Counted from the first letter of the stretch, positions 14,625 to 23,541 are shown. The stretch is 64,000 nt of DNA from JASGKO01 sp049840595 (GCA_049840595.1 JASGKO010000015.1:4928-68927), one strand, 5' to 3'. Notes: generated by a model from the sequence alone, not told the origin. Made by a program: numbers and translations.

Positions 14625-16646
14625 TCAATTTTGCTGTTCTGCGATTGTCTCATTCAGGGGGAGTTGAATGCGGACCATTCCCGGCTCCCCTTTTTTGGAG
14701 GCCGGTATCTCAATTTTGCCGTTGTGATTCTCAATAATTTTAGTGCTGACCGTCAACCCCAAACCGAGCCCCACCGTGCGGGTGGAGAAAAAGGGATCGG
14801 GAGCCTTTTCGGCGGCTTCGGGAGAGAAGCCCGCCCCGGTATCCCGCACCTCGACGTTAATGACGTCCCCGCCATTTTCGGGCTCTTTCTCCATTTTCAC
14901 GGCGACCTTGGGGTCCTTGGGATTGGCCTGCAGCGCATTGAGAATCACCTCTGAAAAAGCGTGCCGCAAGGCTTTGCGATCCCCTTTGATCGTCCAGTTC
15001 ACCTTCTCGCGCTCGATGTCGAACTGCTTCGGCGTCTCGCCCGCATAGTATTGGTAGGCATCGCGGAAAGCATCGCCAATGAGGTCGGACACTGAAATGC
15101 GCTCGCCGCCTTCATGTTTATCCCGGGCGAGAAAGACCATCTGATTCGCCAGGCGGGAAATGCGCTTCACCCCATCCTCCAGCGCCTTGGAAAGCGAGTC
15201 GCGGAATTCGGGATCGTCGAATTTTTCCACCAGCAATTGCTGGTGGGTGGAAAGCGGAACGGCCGAATTCCCAATCTCGTGCGCGAGGTGCTCGGCCATG
15301 GATTTTATCAGGCGCAGGTTCGAAGCTTCGATCTCAAGGTTCTTCGCGTGCTCGGCTTCGGTGATGTCTTCGATCACCAGCATCGCGGCGTTCGATTCCT
15401 CACCGCGATTCATGCGGAATGGTTTGATCGTGACTTCAAAAGCCATCGTCGAATGCGCTGGAACGTACTTGAAGGGCTCGAAGGACTGGCCCGTCTTGGT
15501 GACCGTAAACACCTTGCTGCCCAGCTCCTGCGGCAGATCGGAAAACTCAAGCTGACGCCGCCCCCCATCGGGCAGGAACATCCGGCGCGCGGCCGCGTTG
15601 CAATGCAAGACCGACAGGTTGGTGCCAAAGACCAGGCAGCCGCTGTGCAACTGGCCGAGGATGTCGCCCATCATCTCGTGGCTTTCCTCCAACAGATCGT
15701 GCTGCCAGCAGTTGCGAATCGCCACGCCGAGCTCCTCCAGCATGTGGAAGACAAGCGACAACTCTTCGTTGCTGAATGGCTCGCCGGTGAGGCGCTCGTC
15801 GAAGACGGCCACGCCGATCAGCGACTGGCGGTCCAGAATCGGGATGGCGACATTCACGCCGAGCAGGCTGAACTCGCGGGCGATATCGCGATTGCCCTGC
15901 ACTTCGGGGCCGCCCGCCTTGAGGATCCGCCCCTGGCGGCGCATCGTGCCGCCGATGCCGGCCGTCAGCGACAGGGCAAAGTGATCCAGAAACATTTGCT
16001 CGATGCCGATCGCACATTCCGAGCGCAGCCAGCGATCCTCATGGGTCGGAACGGCATCGGCCACCACCTCGGAGGGTTTGCGCAGGAAGACCACGGCCCG
16101 GTTCACCCCGAGGATCTCGCGCAGGCGCAGGAGGAATTGCCGCAAGAGCGAGCTGGGATCGAGATTATGGGTGAGGATCTCGGAGAAATCGCGGAGCCCT
16201 TCCAGGGTCTTGCCGTTTTCCTGGCGGTAGGTATAACGCGGCTCGGGAATCGCGGGCAAGGGCTCGGGGGATTCCCCCCGGGGATCGGCCACATTCAGGA
16301 CGCGCTCCAGCAGGGCGTTCAACAACCGGCCCCGGACCGGCTTCATCATGACATGGGAAACGCCGAGCAGGTAGGCATCCTCCTCCCACTCCCAGCTCTT
16401 GGCGGCCGTGTAAATGAGCATCGGGCAACTCGGCGCGAGCAGCCGCAACTCCTCGATGAGCTTGGTCGCCCGCACGTCGGTAAGCTCCACATCGAGAATC
16501 GTAATATCGATCGCCCCCCGCCCGAGCAGCGATTCGGCCTCCCACACATCCTCCTTGGCAATGATCTGGTAAGCAGCCGCACTCACGGCCGACTGGATCG
16601 CGGCAGCAAACGAAGGCTGTCGGGTCAAAATGAGGATGGATTTCAT
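14625..16646 (-). CDS. Receiver-GAF-PAS-histidine kinase
   Basis: Soluble signalling kinase of 673 residues. Residues 1-125 form a receiver domain with D52 in TILDVEL. A GAF-like sensor lies at about 150-310 (LREILGVNRAVVFLRKP, NVAIPILDRQSLIGVAV). A PAS-like domain lies at about 325-430. The dimerisation helix has H in AEHLAHEIGNSAVPLSTHQ (about 454). The ATPase domain has VILNALQANP, VRDTGAGFS and GLGLGLTVSTKII. Its ATG (16646) overlaps the stop of the upstream 7TM kinase by four bases (ATGA), so the two are translationally coupled and probably partners. The output is unknown because no DNA-binding regulator is encoded nearby. Confidence 0.87.
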   Translation of the reverse strand: MKSILILTRQPSFAAAIQSAVSAAAYQIIAKEDVWEAESLLGRGAIDITILDVELTDVRATKLIEELRLLAPSCPMLIYTAAKSWEWEEDAYLLGVSHVMMKPVRGRLLNALLERVLNVADPRGESPEPLPAIPEPRYTYRQENGKTLEGLRDFSEILTHNLDPSSLLRQFLLRLREILGVNRAVVFLRKPSEVVADAVPTHEDRWLRSECAIGIEQMFLDHFALSLTAGIGGTMRRQGRILKAGGPEVQGNRDIAREFSLLGVNVAIPILDRQSLIGVAVFDERLTGEPFSNEELSLVFHMLEELGVAIRNCWQHDLLEESHEMMGDILGQLHSGCLVFGTNLSVLHCNAAARRMFLPDGGRRQLEFSDLPQELGSKVFTVTKTGQSFEPFKYVPAHSTMAFEVTIKPFRMNRGEESNAAMLVIEDITEAEHAKNLEIEASNLRLIKSMAEHLAHEIGNSAVPLSTHQQLLVEKFDDPEFRDSLSKALEDGVKRISRLANQMVFLARDKHEGGERISVSDLIGDAFRDAYQYYAGETPKQFDIEREKVNWTIKGDRKALRHAFSEVILNALQANPKDPKVAVKMEKEPENGGDVINVEVRDTGAGFSPEAAEKAPDPFFSTRTVGLGLGLTVSTKIIENHNGKIEIPASKKGEPGMVRIQLPLNETIAEQQN

Positions 16647-18800
16647 GAAATATTCACCGGGCTTTCAGTATGCGGCTTGGCCTGGCGGTTTGGCAAATCA
16701 ACTTGAACGGTCGTGCCTTTTTTCCACTGGCTGAAGATGTTGAGGTGCCCCCCATGGAGGTGGACGATCTTGCGGCAGATGGCGAGCCCGAGGCCAAAGC
16801 CCCGCGTTTCGTCGCCGCGATTCTTGGTCGTAAAGTAGGGCGCGAGCACGCGCGGCAAATCCTCGTGCTTGATCCCCTCCCCCGAGTCGATGACGCGAAT
16901 ACGCAGCCAGTCGCGCTGGGCCTCCGTCTTGAGCAGGCGCACCAGCTCCACCCGCACGGTGGTCTGCGGGGGGGAGGCATCGATGGAGTTGGAAATGAGA
17001 TTGGCCACCAGGCGCTGGAGCAGGTACTTCATCCATCTCGGCCAGGACCTCGACCGGGGCATCGACAGTGATGTTGACGCCGCGACCCTCGGCCTTCGGC
17101 TTCACCATTTCGGCCGCCTGGGCCAGCACGGCATCAAGCCGGCCATACTGGAAATCGGGACGCAGATTTTCCGAAAAGAAGAGCGCCTCGCGAATGTAGG
17201 CGCGCATGGTCTTCAAATTTCGCAACGCAAGCGGGAGCAGGTCGTCGTGCAGATCGCGGGCCGAAACCCCCTCGCTGCTCAACTGCAGGAAGGTCCAGAG
17301 CGGGGTGAGCAGATTGTTCAGATCGTGGGCCATGCCACGGGACATCCGGCCCAGGAGTTCCAGCTCTTCCGCATGCAGAATCTTGTTCTTCAGGCGGATC
17401 TGATTGATCATCACGCCCAGATTCTTCGACAAAGCCACCAACAAATTAATGTCGGTGGAGGTAAATGGTTCATTATTCTTTTTCCGGCCCAGCAACAGCA
17501 CGCCGATCGGCTCCGTTTCCACCACGAAGGGGAAGCAGAGCTCGGCAAAATAGGCCCGCATGAGGGACAGGATATGCTCCTTATATCCGGCCTCGCGGTT
17601 TTCATTGATGGCGGAATTATAAGCCACGAAATCGATTTTCTTTTGATGGAAGAACTCCAGCACCGGGCGCTTCTCAATCAATTCGCGCGCCGCCGCATCG
17701 TCGCTCGTGGGATAGGCGCGAAAGATGGAGAGGGCATTGGTATGCTCCTCGGCCATGACGATGCTGTAGTTCTCCACCTTAATCGTGTTCACAAGCAGGC
17801 CGTGCAGGTTGTCCAGCAGCGTCGTGGTATCGTTATAAAGATACATCGTATTCACGAAGCTGGAGATCTGATCCTGATACTCGAAACGGTCGCCCAGGAT
17901 GCGGCGCTCCAGCGTATCCATGCCCGAGCCGAACATGCGGGGAAAGAAGATCGCCATCACCGCCCCGCTGATCATGATGATCGCCAGATCGGAGAAGAGG
18001 GAAACGGCATTGAAGTAACCCGGGAAAATCAACGCCACCAGCAAGAGCAGACTGAAGCTGACGAAGAACAGGAAGGCAAAGCGGATGCCGTGGGCAACGA
18101 AGCGGCTGAGCGTGACCTGGAAATCGAGCAACTGGTGCTGCAACACCGCATAGCCGGAGAGCACCCCATAAAAGGAAGCGGCCATCGTCCCGTAGGGGTA
18201 AACTTGAATATCGGTAAACGGGTAATGCTCGAAACCGATAATCGGCAGCAGATCGTTCAGCCCCAGCAGAGTGAGCATGGTCTGCGCGAGAATGAGCGCA
18301 TCCAGCCGCCGCTTGTATAACATCGGCAAAGTACGCCGGCGAATGAGCAAGACCACCACCGAGAGTGCGGCGAGAATAAAGGAGGCGGCAAAAGCGTAAT
18401 ACAAGGAACCGGGAATGGCATACCAGCCCGGCACGCCCAGAAAGCGCACGTCCTCGATGAAATTCCCGGTACACACGGAGAAGGCCAGGAGCGTGTAGAG
18501 CACGTACAGCACCTTCATCCACCCCTTGGCGGACACCCCGGAAATCAGCAGCGAAAGGTGGAAGAAAAAGACGATCCCCAGCACGAGCCCAAAGTGCATG
18601 ATCCGCACCCAGAGCAGCGCCGTATCGTGGCTATGCGTGGTGAGCAGGATGAACTGGGAGAAGTTCCAGTTCGCAATCGTCAGCCCCAGTAAAAAATAAA
18701 CCCGGTTTACGCTGGAGGTAAAATTCCGGGAGATGACGAAGAGTGTAAAAAAGATATTACACAGGCACCCGAGCAATGGGATGATGGTCGCAAACCTCAT
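16643..18800 (-). CDS. Multi-TM sensor histidine kinase (HisKA_7TM-like, GAF), one-base frameshift near its end
   Basis: Membrane kinase of about 718 residues. The N-terminal 8 or so TM helices (residues 1-300) resemble the HisKA_7TM sensor region found in PrsK-like kinases. A GAF-like domain follows (about 340-470), then the H-box GRMSRGMAHDLNNLLTPLW (H about 490), and an ATPase domain with ANLISNSIDASPP, VIDSGEGIK and GFGLGLAICRKIV. The frame breaks near 17030: after VLAEMD one extra base (G of GATGAAG) must be removed to continue into KYLLQRLVANLI. ATG at 18800 is chosen because CTCATGAGG would overlap a TGA stop of the ketosynthase gene. As written, however, the ketosynthase frame reads straight into this gene (see findings). 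Confidence 0.8.
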
Positions 18801-20060
18801 GAGTAGTCGGATGTACTTTTTCAGGAGGATGCAGGAGGTTTTACCACCGAAGCCACTGTTTAAATTGAGCACATACTCCACGGGATAGTGCCGGCAGCGA
18901 TCGCGCACGAGGTCGAGCTTCACCTCGGGATGCATTTGCCCCACATTCAAGGTGGGAGGGATGATGCCGTCGCCAATCGCCTTGGCGCAGATCACGGTTT
19001 CCAACGCTCCCGCCGCCGCGAGGGGATGGCCGGTAATCGGCTTGGTGGAAGAGACCGCCACCCGGCGCGTATGATCGCCAAAAAAGCTCTGGATCGCGCG
19101 GGCTTCGGCCAGATCGCTGGCCGGGTTGGCCGTGCCGTGGATGTTGATGTAGTTGATGCGGTTCCGGTCGCAGTTGGCGCGGCGCAGGCATTTCTCCATG
19201 GCGCGCTTGATTCCGAGCCCCTCGGGATGCGGAGCCATCGGGTGATAGGCTTCGCAACTCCGTCCGTAGCCGATCAGTTCGGCGTAAATTCTGGCCCCAC
19301 GACTCAGGGCATGGGCCAGCTCCTCCAGCACGACGAAGGCCCCACCCTCCCCCATGATGAATCCATCGGAATTCACATTCATCGGGCGCATCGCTTCCTT
19401 TGGGCTGCCTTGAAACCGGGTCATCGCCCGGCTCTGGCTGAAGCCGTAGAAAACCGTATCGATCAATGGGGCTTCGGCACAGCCTGCCACCATGATATCC
19501 ACGTCCTCATACTGGATCATGTTGAACGCGTACCCCATCACATCGCTGCCCGAGGCACTGCTGGAACTGCAGGTGATGGCGTGCCCTTTGATCGCGAGCT
19601 GGTTGGCAATCTCCGCACTGCCGCTGCCCACGTAGCCATTGATCATCGCGGAGGGGCTGATCGCACGATAACCACCGCGCGACTCCATGGATTCGCGCCC
19701 TTTGTAGGCGGATTCCACGTTGCTCAGCGAGGTCCCTTCGACCACGCCGGAGCGGTCGGGGTCCTGCTTGTCAAAATCCACGCCAGAATCCTCCACCGCC
19801 ATGCGGGCGGCCGCGATGGAGTAGTGCAGCGAACGCTCCAGGCGCCGGGCCGTCTTGGCATCCATGTAATTCGCTGGATCGAAGTCTTTGACCTCCATGG
19901 CAAACTTGCTCGGCACCATGGAAACATCGAAGCGCGACACATAGTCCGCCGCGCTCACCCCATCCTGGACGTTTTTCCAGAACGAGGAAACGGTAAGTCC
20001 GCTCGGGGCGATTACCCCCATCCCGGTAATCACCACCCTTCTTTGATTGAAATCGGGCAT
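18797..20060 (-). CDS. Beta-ketoacyl-ACP synthase (FabF-like ketosynthase) in a signalling operon
   Basis: Thiolase-fold condensing enzyme that extends acyl-ACP with malonyl-ACP. About 420 residues, beginning RRVVITGMGVIAPSG. The catalytic triad is intact: Cys about 163 in AITCSSSSASG, His about 306 in INIHGTANPASDL, His about 341 in KPITGHPLAAAGA. The nucleophile surroundings (CSSSSASG) differ from the usual CATS of FabF, so it may be a specialised or secondary synthase. It follows the HIT gene by six bases. As written, the frame has no stop and runs into the kinase; deleting one A from the A5 run near 18,816 would end it at the ATGA overlapping the kinase start. No acyl carrier protein gene is near. 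Confidence 0.82.
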
Positions 20061-20066
20061 AAAATA

Positions 20067-20402
20067 CTAGCCAGGCGGCCACTCCAACTGGCGCCCGGCC
20101 AAAAGATGGACGTGCAGGTGGGGCACGCTTTCGCCCGCATCCCTGCCGTTGTTGATTACGACACGATAACCGCTGACCGCCCCCAAATCGACCGCCAGTT
20201 TTTTAGCCACCAACAGGAGATGACCCAGGAGCGACTCATCGGCCTCCTCTGTTTCGGAGAGACGGGGAATTGGCCGCCGGGGCGTGATCAAAACATGCAG
20301 CGGCGCCTGCGGATTGATGTCGTGGAAGGCCACGCACACCTCATCCTGATGCACCAGCTCCGCCGGAATCTCTCCAGCGGCGATTTTTTCAAAAAGAGTC
20401 AT
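20067..20402 (-). CDS. HIT family protein (histidine triad nucleotide-binding)
   Basis: A 111-residue HinT-like protein, a nucleotide-binding hydrolase of purine nucleoside phosphoramidates and related compounds. Landmarks are FEKIAAGEIPAELVHQDE at the N-terminus, AFHDINPQAPLHVLITPRR (about 25-45) and the histidine triad ESVPHLHVHLLAGR near residue 95. The size is standard for the family. It is two bases from the upstream unknown gene stop and six bases from the ketosynthase start, so it belongs to the same minus-strand operon. Its presence there says little about the operon's role, as hint-like genes occur in many contexts. Confidence 0.92.
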   Translation of the reverse strand: MTLFEKIAAGEIPAELVHQDEVCVAFHDINPQAPLHVLITPRRPIPRLSETEEADESLLGHLLLVAKKLAVDLGAVSGYRVVINNGRDAGESVPHLHVHLLAGRQLEWPPG

Positions 20403-20404
20403 GA

Positions 20405-20965
20405 TCAGCGTAAAGTTAAACGAACCTGCAGGGACTCCTGGGAGGACATTACCTGCAGGCGCACGTAGGAAACGATCTCGGCCCGCAGCGTTTCACAGCG
20501 ACGGTTCCAGGTTTTGGACGACTTCAGTTTCTTGATGCACTGCTCGAGATCGACCAGTTCGAAGCGGCGCACATTGGCGTTCATCGCATCGCGGATGCGC
20601 TCTTCCAGCAGGTTGAAAAAGGCGAGCTCGTAACCGCAATCGGCGCGGTTGGCGAGGTCCAGCAGGGAGATTTTGCAATCGCCCGAATTCAGCACTAGCA
20701 AATCGGCAACATCTCCGTAGCCAATGACTTGCAACGCCGATTTCATCATTTGCTCCAGCTCGCCGTAGCCGATGGAATTGGCGGTATAGCCATCGCGCAG
20801 ATAGGAGAAAACGCTCTCCATTACATGCCCGGCCAGCCACCATTGCGAATAGCCGGCATGGGCCGCCGCAGAGACCATGGACTCCAGCAGCGTCCCTTCC
20901 GGAATCTCGGAAAGTTCACCACGTTGGTCCACAAGACAGGGCAATCCGTTGGCGAGGCAAATCAT
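20405..20965 (-). CDS. Unrecognised 186-residue protein, translationally coupled to nrdR
   Basis: I cannot name a family with confidence. The ATG (20965) overlaps the nrdR stop by four bases, so it is made together with NrdR. The region GYTANSIGYGELEQMMKSAL followed by QVIGYGDVADLLVL (residues about 60-95) has the helix pattern and the 'L..iGy..vA..y' ending of an ATP-cone, the nucleotide-sensing domain of NrdR and ribonucleotide reductases. The C-terminal third is helical and basic (KKLKSSKTWNRRCETLRAEI). A nucleotide-responsive partner of NrdR is a reasonable but unproven idea; a generic scaffold or a cell-cycle factor is also possible. Confidence 0.6.
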   Translation of the reverse strand: MICLANGLPCLVDQRGELSEIPEGTLLESMVSAAAHAGYSQWWLAGHVMESVFSYLRDGYTANSIGYGELEQMMKSALQVIGYGDVADLLVLNSGDCKISLLDLANRADCGYELAFFNLLEERIRDAMNANVRRFELVDLEQCIKKLKSSKTWNRRCETLRAEIVSYVRLQVMSSQESLQVRLTLR

Positions 20966-21450
20966 TTAAAAAAGTCCGGTTGGAGTTCGTTAGCCTTCAC
21001 TTTTTTCTCAAGTGATTGAATTTCGTTAATAAATTCACCGATATCCTGAAAATGGCGATAAACCGAGGCGTAGCGGACATAGGCCACTTCATCCACCGCG
21101 TGGAGGACTTCCATTACCTTGGCGCCAATTATCTGTGATCGAACCTCGCGCCCGAAGCTGTTTTCCAGGTAATGGATGATGTCCTCAACCAGGTTTTCGA
21201 GTTGATCCATACCTAATGGACGTTTCTCACACGCCTTGAGAATTCCATTCATTAGTTTATGACGATCAAATGGCTCCCCGCGCCCATCACGCTTGATCAC
21301 CCGCAGATCCGCCCGCTCGATCTGCTCATAAGTGGTAAACCGGAACTCACAAACGATGCATTCACGGCGGCGACGGATGCTCTTCCCGTCTTTGGCAACA
21401 CGGGAATCGATAACCTTGTCTTCCAACGCTCCACATTTCGGGCATCGCAT
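20962..21450 (-). CDS. nrdR: Transcriptional repressor NrdR
   Basis: Zinc- and nucleotide-binding repressor of ribonucleotide reductase genes, 162 residues, typical length. The zinc ribbon uses MRCPKCG at the start and RRRRECIVCEFRFTTYE (residues about 26-42). The ATP-cone spans about 49-139, with VIKRDGRGEPFDRHKLMNGI and VAYVRYASVYRHFQDI. It heads the operon and has a promoter with a palindromic spacer 28-56 bases upstream. No ribonucleotide reductase gene lies in the window, so its targets are elsewhere. ATG at 21450 is the family start. Confidence 0.96.
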   Translation of the reverse strand: MRCPKCGALEDKVIDSRVAKDGKSIRRRRECIVCEFRFTTYEQIERADLRVIKRDGRGEPFDRHKLMNGILKACEKRPLGMDQLENLVEDIIHYLENSFGREVRSQIIGAKVMEVLHAVDEVAYVRYASVYRHFQDIGEFINEIQSLEKKVKANELQPDFFK

Positions 21451-21477
21451 ATTGTGGTATTTGAGTGAGCTTTTCTG

Positions 21478-21506
21478 TGGATACCTACAACCTGTAGTAG
21501 TGTCAA
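21478..21506 (-). promoter_or_regulatory. nrdR promoter with palindrome CTACA-ACC-TGTAG in the spacer
   Basis: On the minus strand a perfect TTGACA (21501-21506) and TATCCA (21478-21483) are separated by 17 bases. The spacer holds a 13-base inverted repeat with arms CTACA and TGTAG (21485-21497). NrdR boxes are usually written acaCwAtATaTwGtgt; this site is not a good match, although the outer bases are similar in style. It may serve NrdR autoregulation or another repressor. Confidence 0.55.
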
Positions 21507-21609
21507 TTTTTTCTTAGAAAAATCATAAATTGTTTCGCAGTTCGCCAAAAGGAAAAAACTTGCCTCCGCAGGTGACATTTGGGAAAACTCGCCCCAGTTC
21601 TTTGCGATT

Positions 21610-21752
21610 AGAATCAACCGTGAGCAAAGCGAGGAATCCCGTGCATAATCGGGAACAGTAGCGCTGCTGTAACTGGATACGACTTTCCAAAATACCAGTC
21701 TCCCATGGGAGGCGAAGGTGGAAACGAGGCCTGAAGCCAGAAGTCAGAACAT
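21610..21752 (+). promoter_or_regulatory. Cobalamin riboswitch
   Basis: Plus-strand RNA element with the conserved parts of the cobalamin (B12) aptamer in order: GAGGAATCCCGTGCATAATC and GGGAACAGTAGCGCTGCTG (from 21631), the CTGTAACTGG segment, CCAGTCTCCCATGGGAGGCG, and the 3' core GAAGCCAGAAGTCAGAAC (21733-21750). It ends about 155 bases before the start of the PEP-CTERM gene. A GCCAGC-CCTT-GCTGGC hairpin follows at about 21777-21792 and could be part of the expression platform. Such switches usually lower expression when adenosylcobalamin is plentiful. Exact ends are approximate. Confidence 0.85.
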
Positions 21753-21907
21753 TCACTTTGCCCATGCTCATTCGCAGCCAGCCCTTGCTGGCTTGTGCAA
21801 AACCTTCTTCGCGAAAAAGAAGAATGAGGGATCAGTGACTTCACGCATCCCCCTTCCCGGCATGCAGTTCTGGTCTCTCCCAACCTTAAAGAGAGAGAAA
21901 CCATATC

Positions 21908-22567
21908 ATGAAAAAACTGCAGTTCATCCTTCTGGCTCTGGCTTCGGCGACCATTTCCAGCCACGCGGCCACTTCGTTCCTGCTCATTCAGGGCAACTTC
22001 GGCGCCTCCGGAGCTTTCACCAGCCTGGAGTGGCAGGTTAATTATAATACCGGCGGCCTCCTGACCGACCAGGATCTGCTCAATTCCGTTCTTGGCACTC
22101 CTACGGACAGCCACACCCAAACCTCCGGGGGCAAGGAGATTTATAATTCGGGCAACTCCACCACCGGAGCCCAATATTATCTCGATCCCACCTATGGGCT
22201 CTTTTTGATTTCGTTCACTCTGTTGGGAACCACGCTCGCTCCCAATTATAATATTGATAGCAGCTACTGGACGCTCTCGGTCGCGGGTGGCGCAGGTGCT
22301 TATGGAAGCGATGGGTTCGGAGCCGCCTATCCCTCGGGAAGCTGGTCCTACTCCAATGATGGCAGCGCCAGCCGGACGCTGGCCAATGGCAGCTACGATG
22401 CCTGGTATATCACGGGCGGATCGAATCCCACCAATGTCACGGGCGTGAATCCCACGACGACCGACTTTGCCAATGCCACCGTGGTCAGCGCTCCGGAACC
22501 CACCTCCCTCGCGCTGCTCGGCGGGGCTTTTGCCGCCGGGCTGATTCGCCGGAAAAGGATCGCTTAA
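21908..22567 (+). CDS. PEP-CTERM sorting domain protein under B12 riboswitch control
   Basis: Exported protein of 219 residues with a signal peptide (MKKLQFILLALASATISSHA). The middle is low-complexity, Gly/Ser/Thr/Asn/Tyr-rich. The classic PEP-CTERM tail is APEPTSLALLGGAFAAGLIR followed by RKR. PEP-CTERM proteins are processed by exosortase and end up at the cell surface or in the exopolymer matrix. No enzymatic domain is recognised. A GA-rich ribosome binding site (AGAGAGAGAAA) precedes the ATG. It is followed 14 bases later by a pseudopilin gene and both lie behind the cobalamin riboswitch, implying that this surface pair is made when B12 is short. Confidence 0.85.
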   Translation: MKKLQFILLALASATISSHAATSFLLIQGNFGASGAFTSLEWQVNYNTGGLLTDQDLLNSVLGTPTDSHTQTSGGKEIYNSGNSTTGAQYYLDPTYGLFLISFTLLGTTLAPNYNIDSSYWTLSVAGGAGAYGSDGFGAAYPSGSWSYSNDGSASRTLANGSYDAWYITGGSNPTNVTGVNPTTTDFANATVVSAPEPTSLALLGGAFAAGLIRRKRIA

Positions 22568-22581
22568 ACCGCATCCCGGCC

Positions 22582-23343
22582 ATGAAACCGCATCAGGCAT
22601 CCACTGGCTTTAGCCTGCTGGAGTTGCTGGTCGTGGTCACCATCCTGGCGGTGCTGGCTGGATTGTTGCTGCCTGCTTTGAATACCTCGAAGCAGGTGGC
22701 CAACGATGCCAAATGCCTCTCCAGCCTGCATCAACTCGGGGTGGCCATGGCCCTGTATGAAGGGGACCACAAGCAGGGCTTTGTCCGCTACCGGCAGGTG
22801 ACGGATGCCGGAACCATCTGGTACTTCGGCCTGGAAACCACGGACTGGACGGCCGGGGAAGGCGGTCGCACGCTGGATGAAACCCAGGGACCACTTTACC
22901 CCTATACCCAAAGCGTGGGCGGGATCGTGATCTGCCCGTCCTTTGATTACGGCTCCATTTTGTGGAAACCCAAGTTCGAGGGCGCGAGTTGGGGCTACGG
23001 ATACAATTACAATCTCGGCGGCGGAGCCTCGGGGGCGCTGCCAGTCAAGCATGTCACCGATCTGCAAAATCCCTCGCAGGTAGTGGTCTTTGGCGACTGC
23101 GCCCAAGTGAATACCTTCCAAGCCCCGGCTTCCATGTCCAACCCGATGGTCGAGGAGTTTTACATCATCGACCAATATTCGATGACCATCCACTTCCGGC
23201 ACACCGGAGTGCGGGCCAATTTCCTCTTCGCCGATGGTCATGCCGCAGCGCTGACGATGTCCCCCGGAACCCTCGACCGCCACCTGCCCTCGGCGAATAT
23301 TGGACGGATCACGCCGATGAACAGCATGCAGTATCTGCAATAG
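22582..23343 (+). CDS. Prepilin-like protein with H-X9-DG motif
   Basis: A 253-residue protein with a type IV prepilin signal: short basic leader MKPHQASTG then FSLLELLVVVTILAVLAGLL, cleaved before F by a prepilin peptidase and then inserted as a hydrophobic stalk. The C-terminal half has the H-X9-DG type motif in FRHTGVRANFLFADGHA (about 215-230), common in planctomycete and verrucomicrobial pseudopilin-like surface proteins. The function of this group is not established. It is in one operon with the PEP-CTERM protein and shares its riboswitch. ATG at 22582 comes soon after the upstream stop. Confidence 0.85.
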   Translation: MKPHQASTGFSLLELLVVVTILAVLAGLLLPALNTSKQVANDAKCLSSLHQLGVAMALYEGDHKQGFVRYRQVTDAGTIWYFGLETTDWTAGEGGRTLDETQGPLYPYTQSVGGIVICPSFDYGSILWKPKFEGASWGYGYNYNLGGGASGALPVKHVTDLQNPSQVVVFGDCAQVNTFQAPASMSNPMVEEFYIIDQYSMTIHFRHTGVRANFLFADGHAAALTMSPGTLDRHLPSANIGRITPMNSMQYLQ

Positions 23344-23440
23344 AGTTCACGCCGAGACGCCAGAACGCAGAGATTTCAGCGAATCAGAACCAATCATTTA
23401 GCACGCTCTCGTTTTGCAAAACCCAACCGGCGTCTTTGCG

Positions 23441-23500
23441 CCCTTGGAGTGCGGCGACACGTCGCCGCTTTCTCCCGGCGAGACACGTCTCGCCGCCCAG
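23441..23500. repeat. Dispersed dual-hairpin element, copy 1
   Basis: An intergenic palindromic element: hairpin GCGGCGA-CACG-TCGCCGC (23451-23468), a TTTCTCCC link, then hairpin GGCGAGA-CACG-TCTCGCC (23477-23494), preceded by CCCTTGGAGT. The same design occurs in inverted orientation at 57656-57711. The neighbourhood also holds 'gagacgc/cgcgtctccgcg' type simple repeats (23345-23375, 23521-23540). It resembles REP/BIME or MITE-like sequences and lies between the pseudopilin and guaA stops. Confidence 0.7.
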
Positions 23501-23541
23501 CCCCGTAGGGCACTTATCAATCTCCGCGTCTCCGCGTGAGA

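Noticed and set aside
15114..16706. Plus-strand frame of 530 codons opposite a kinase gene
   Set aside because: Mirror frame of the receiver-GAF-PAS-kinase, with no recognisable domain.
23344..23541. Transcription terminators at the dual-hairpin repeats
   Set aside because: The stems are strong but lack a following T-run and recur with the same design elsewhere, which fits a dispersed element better.
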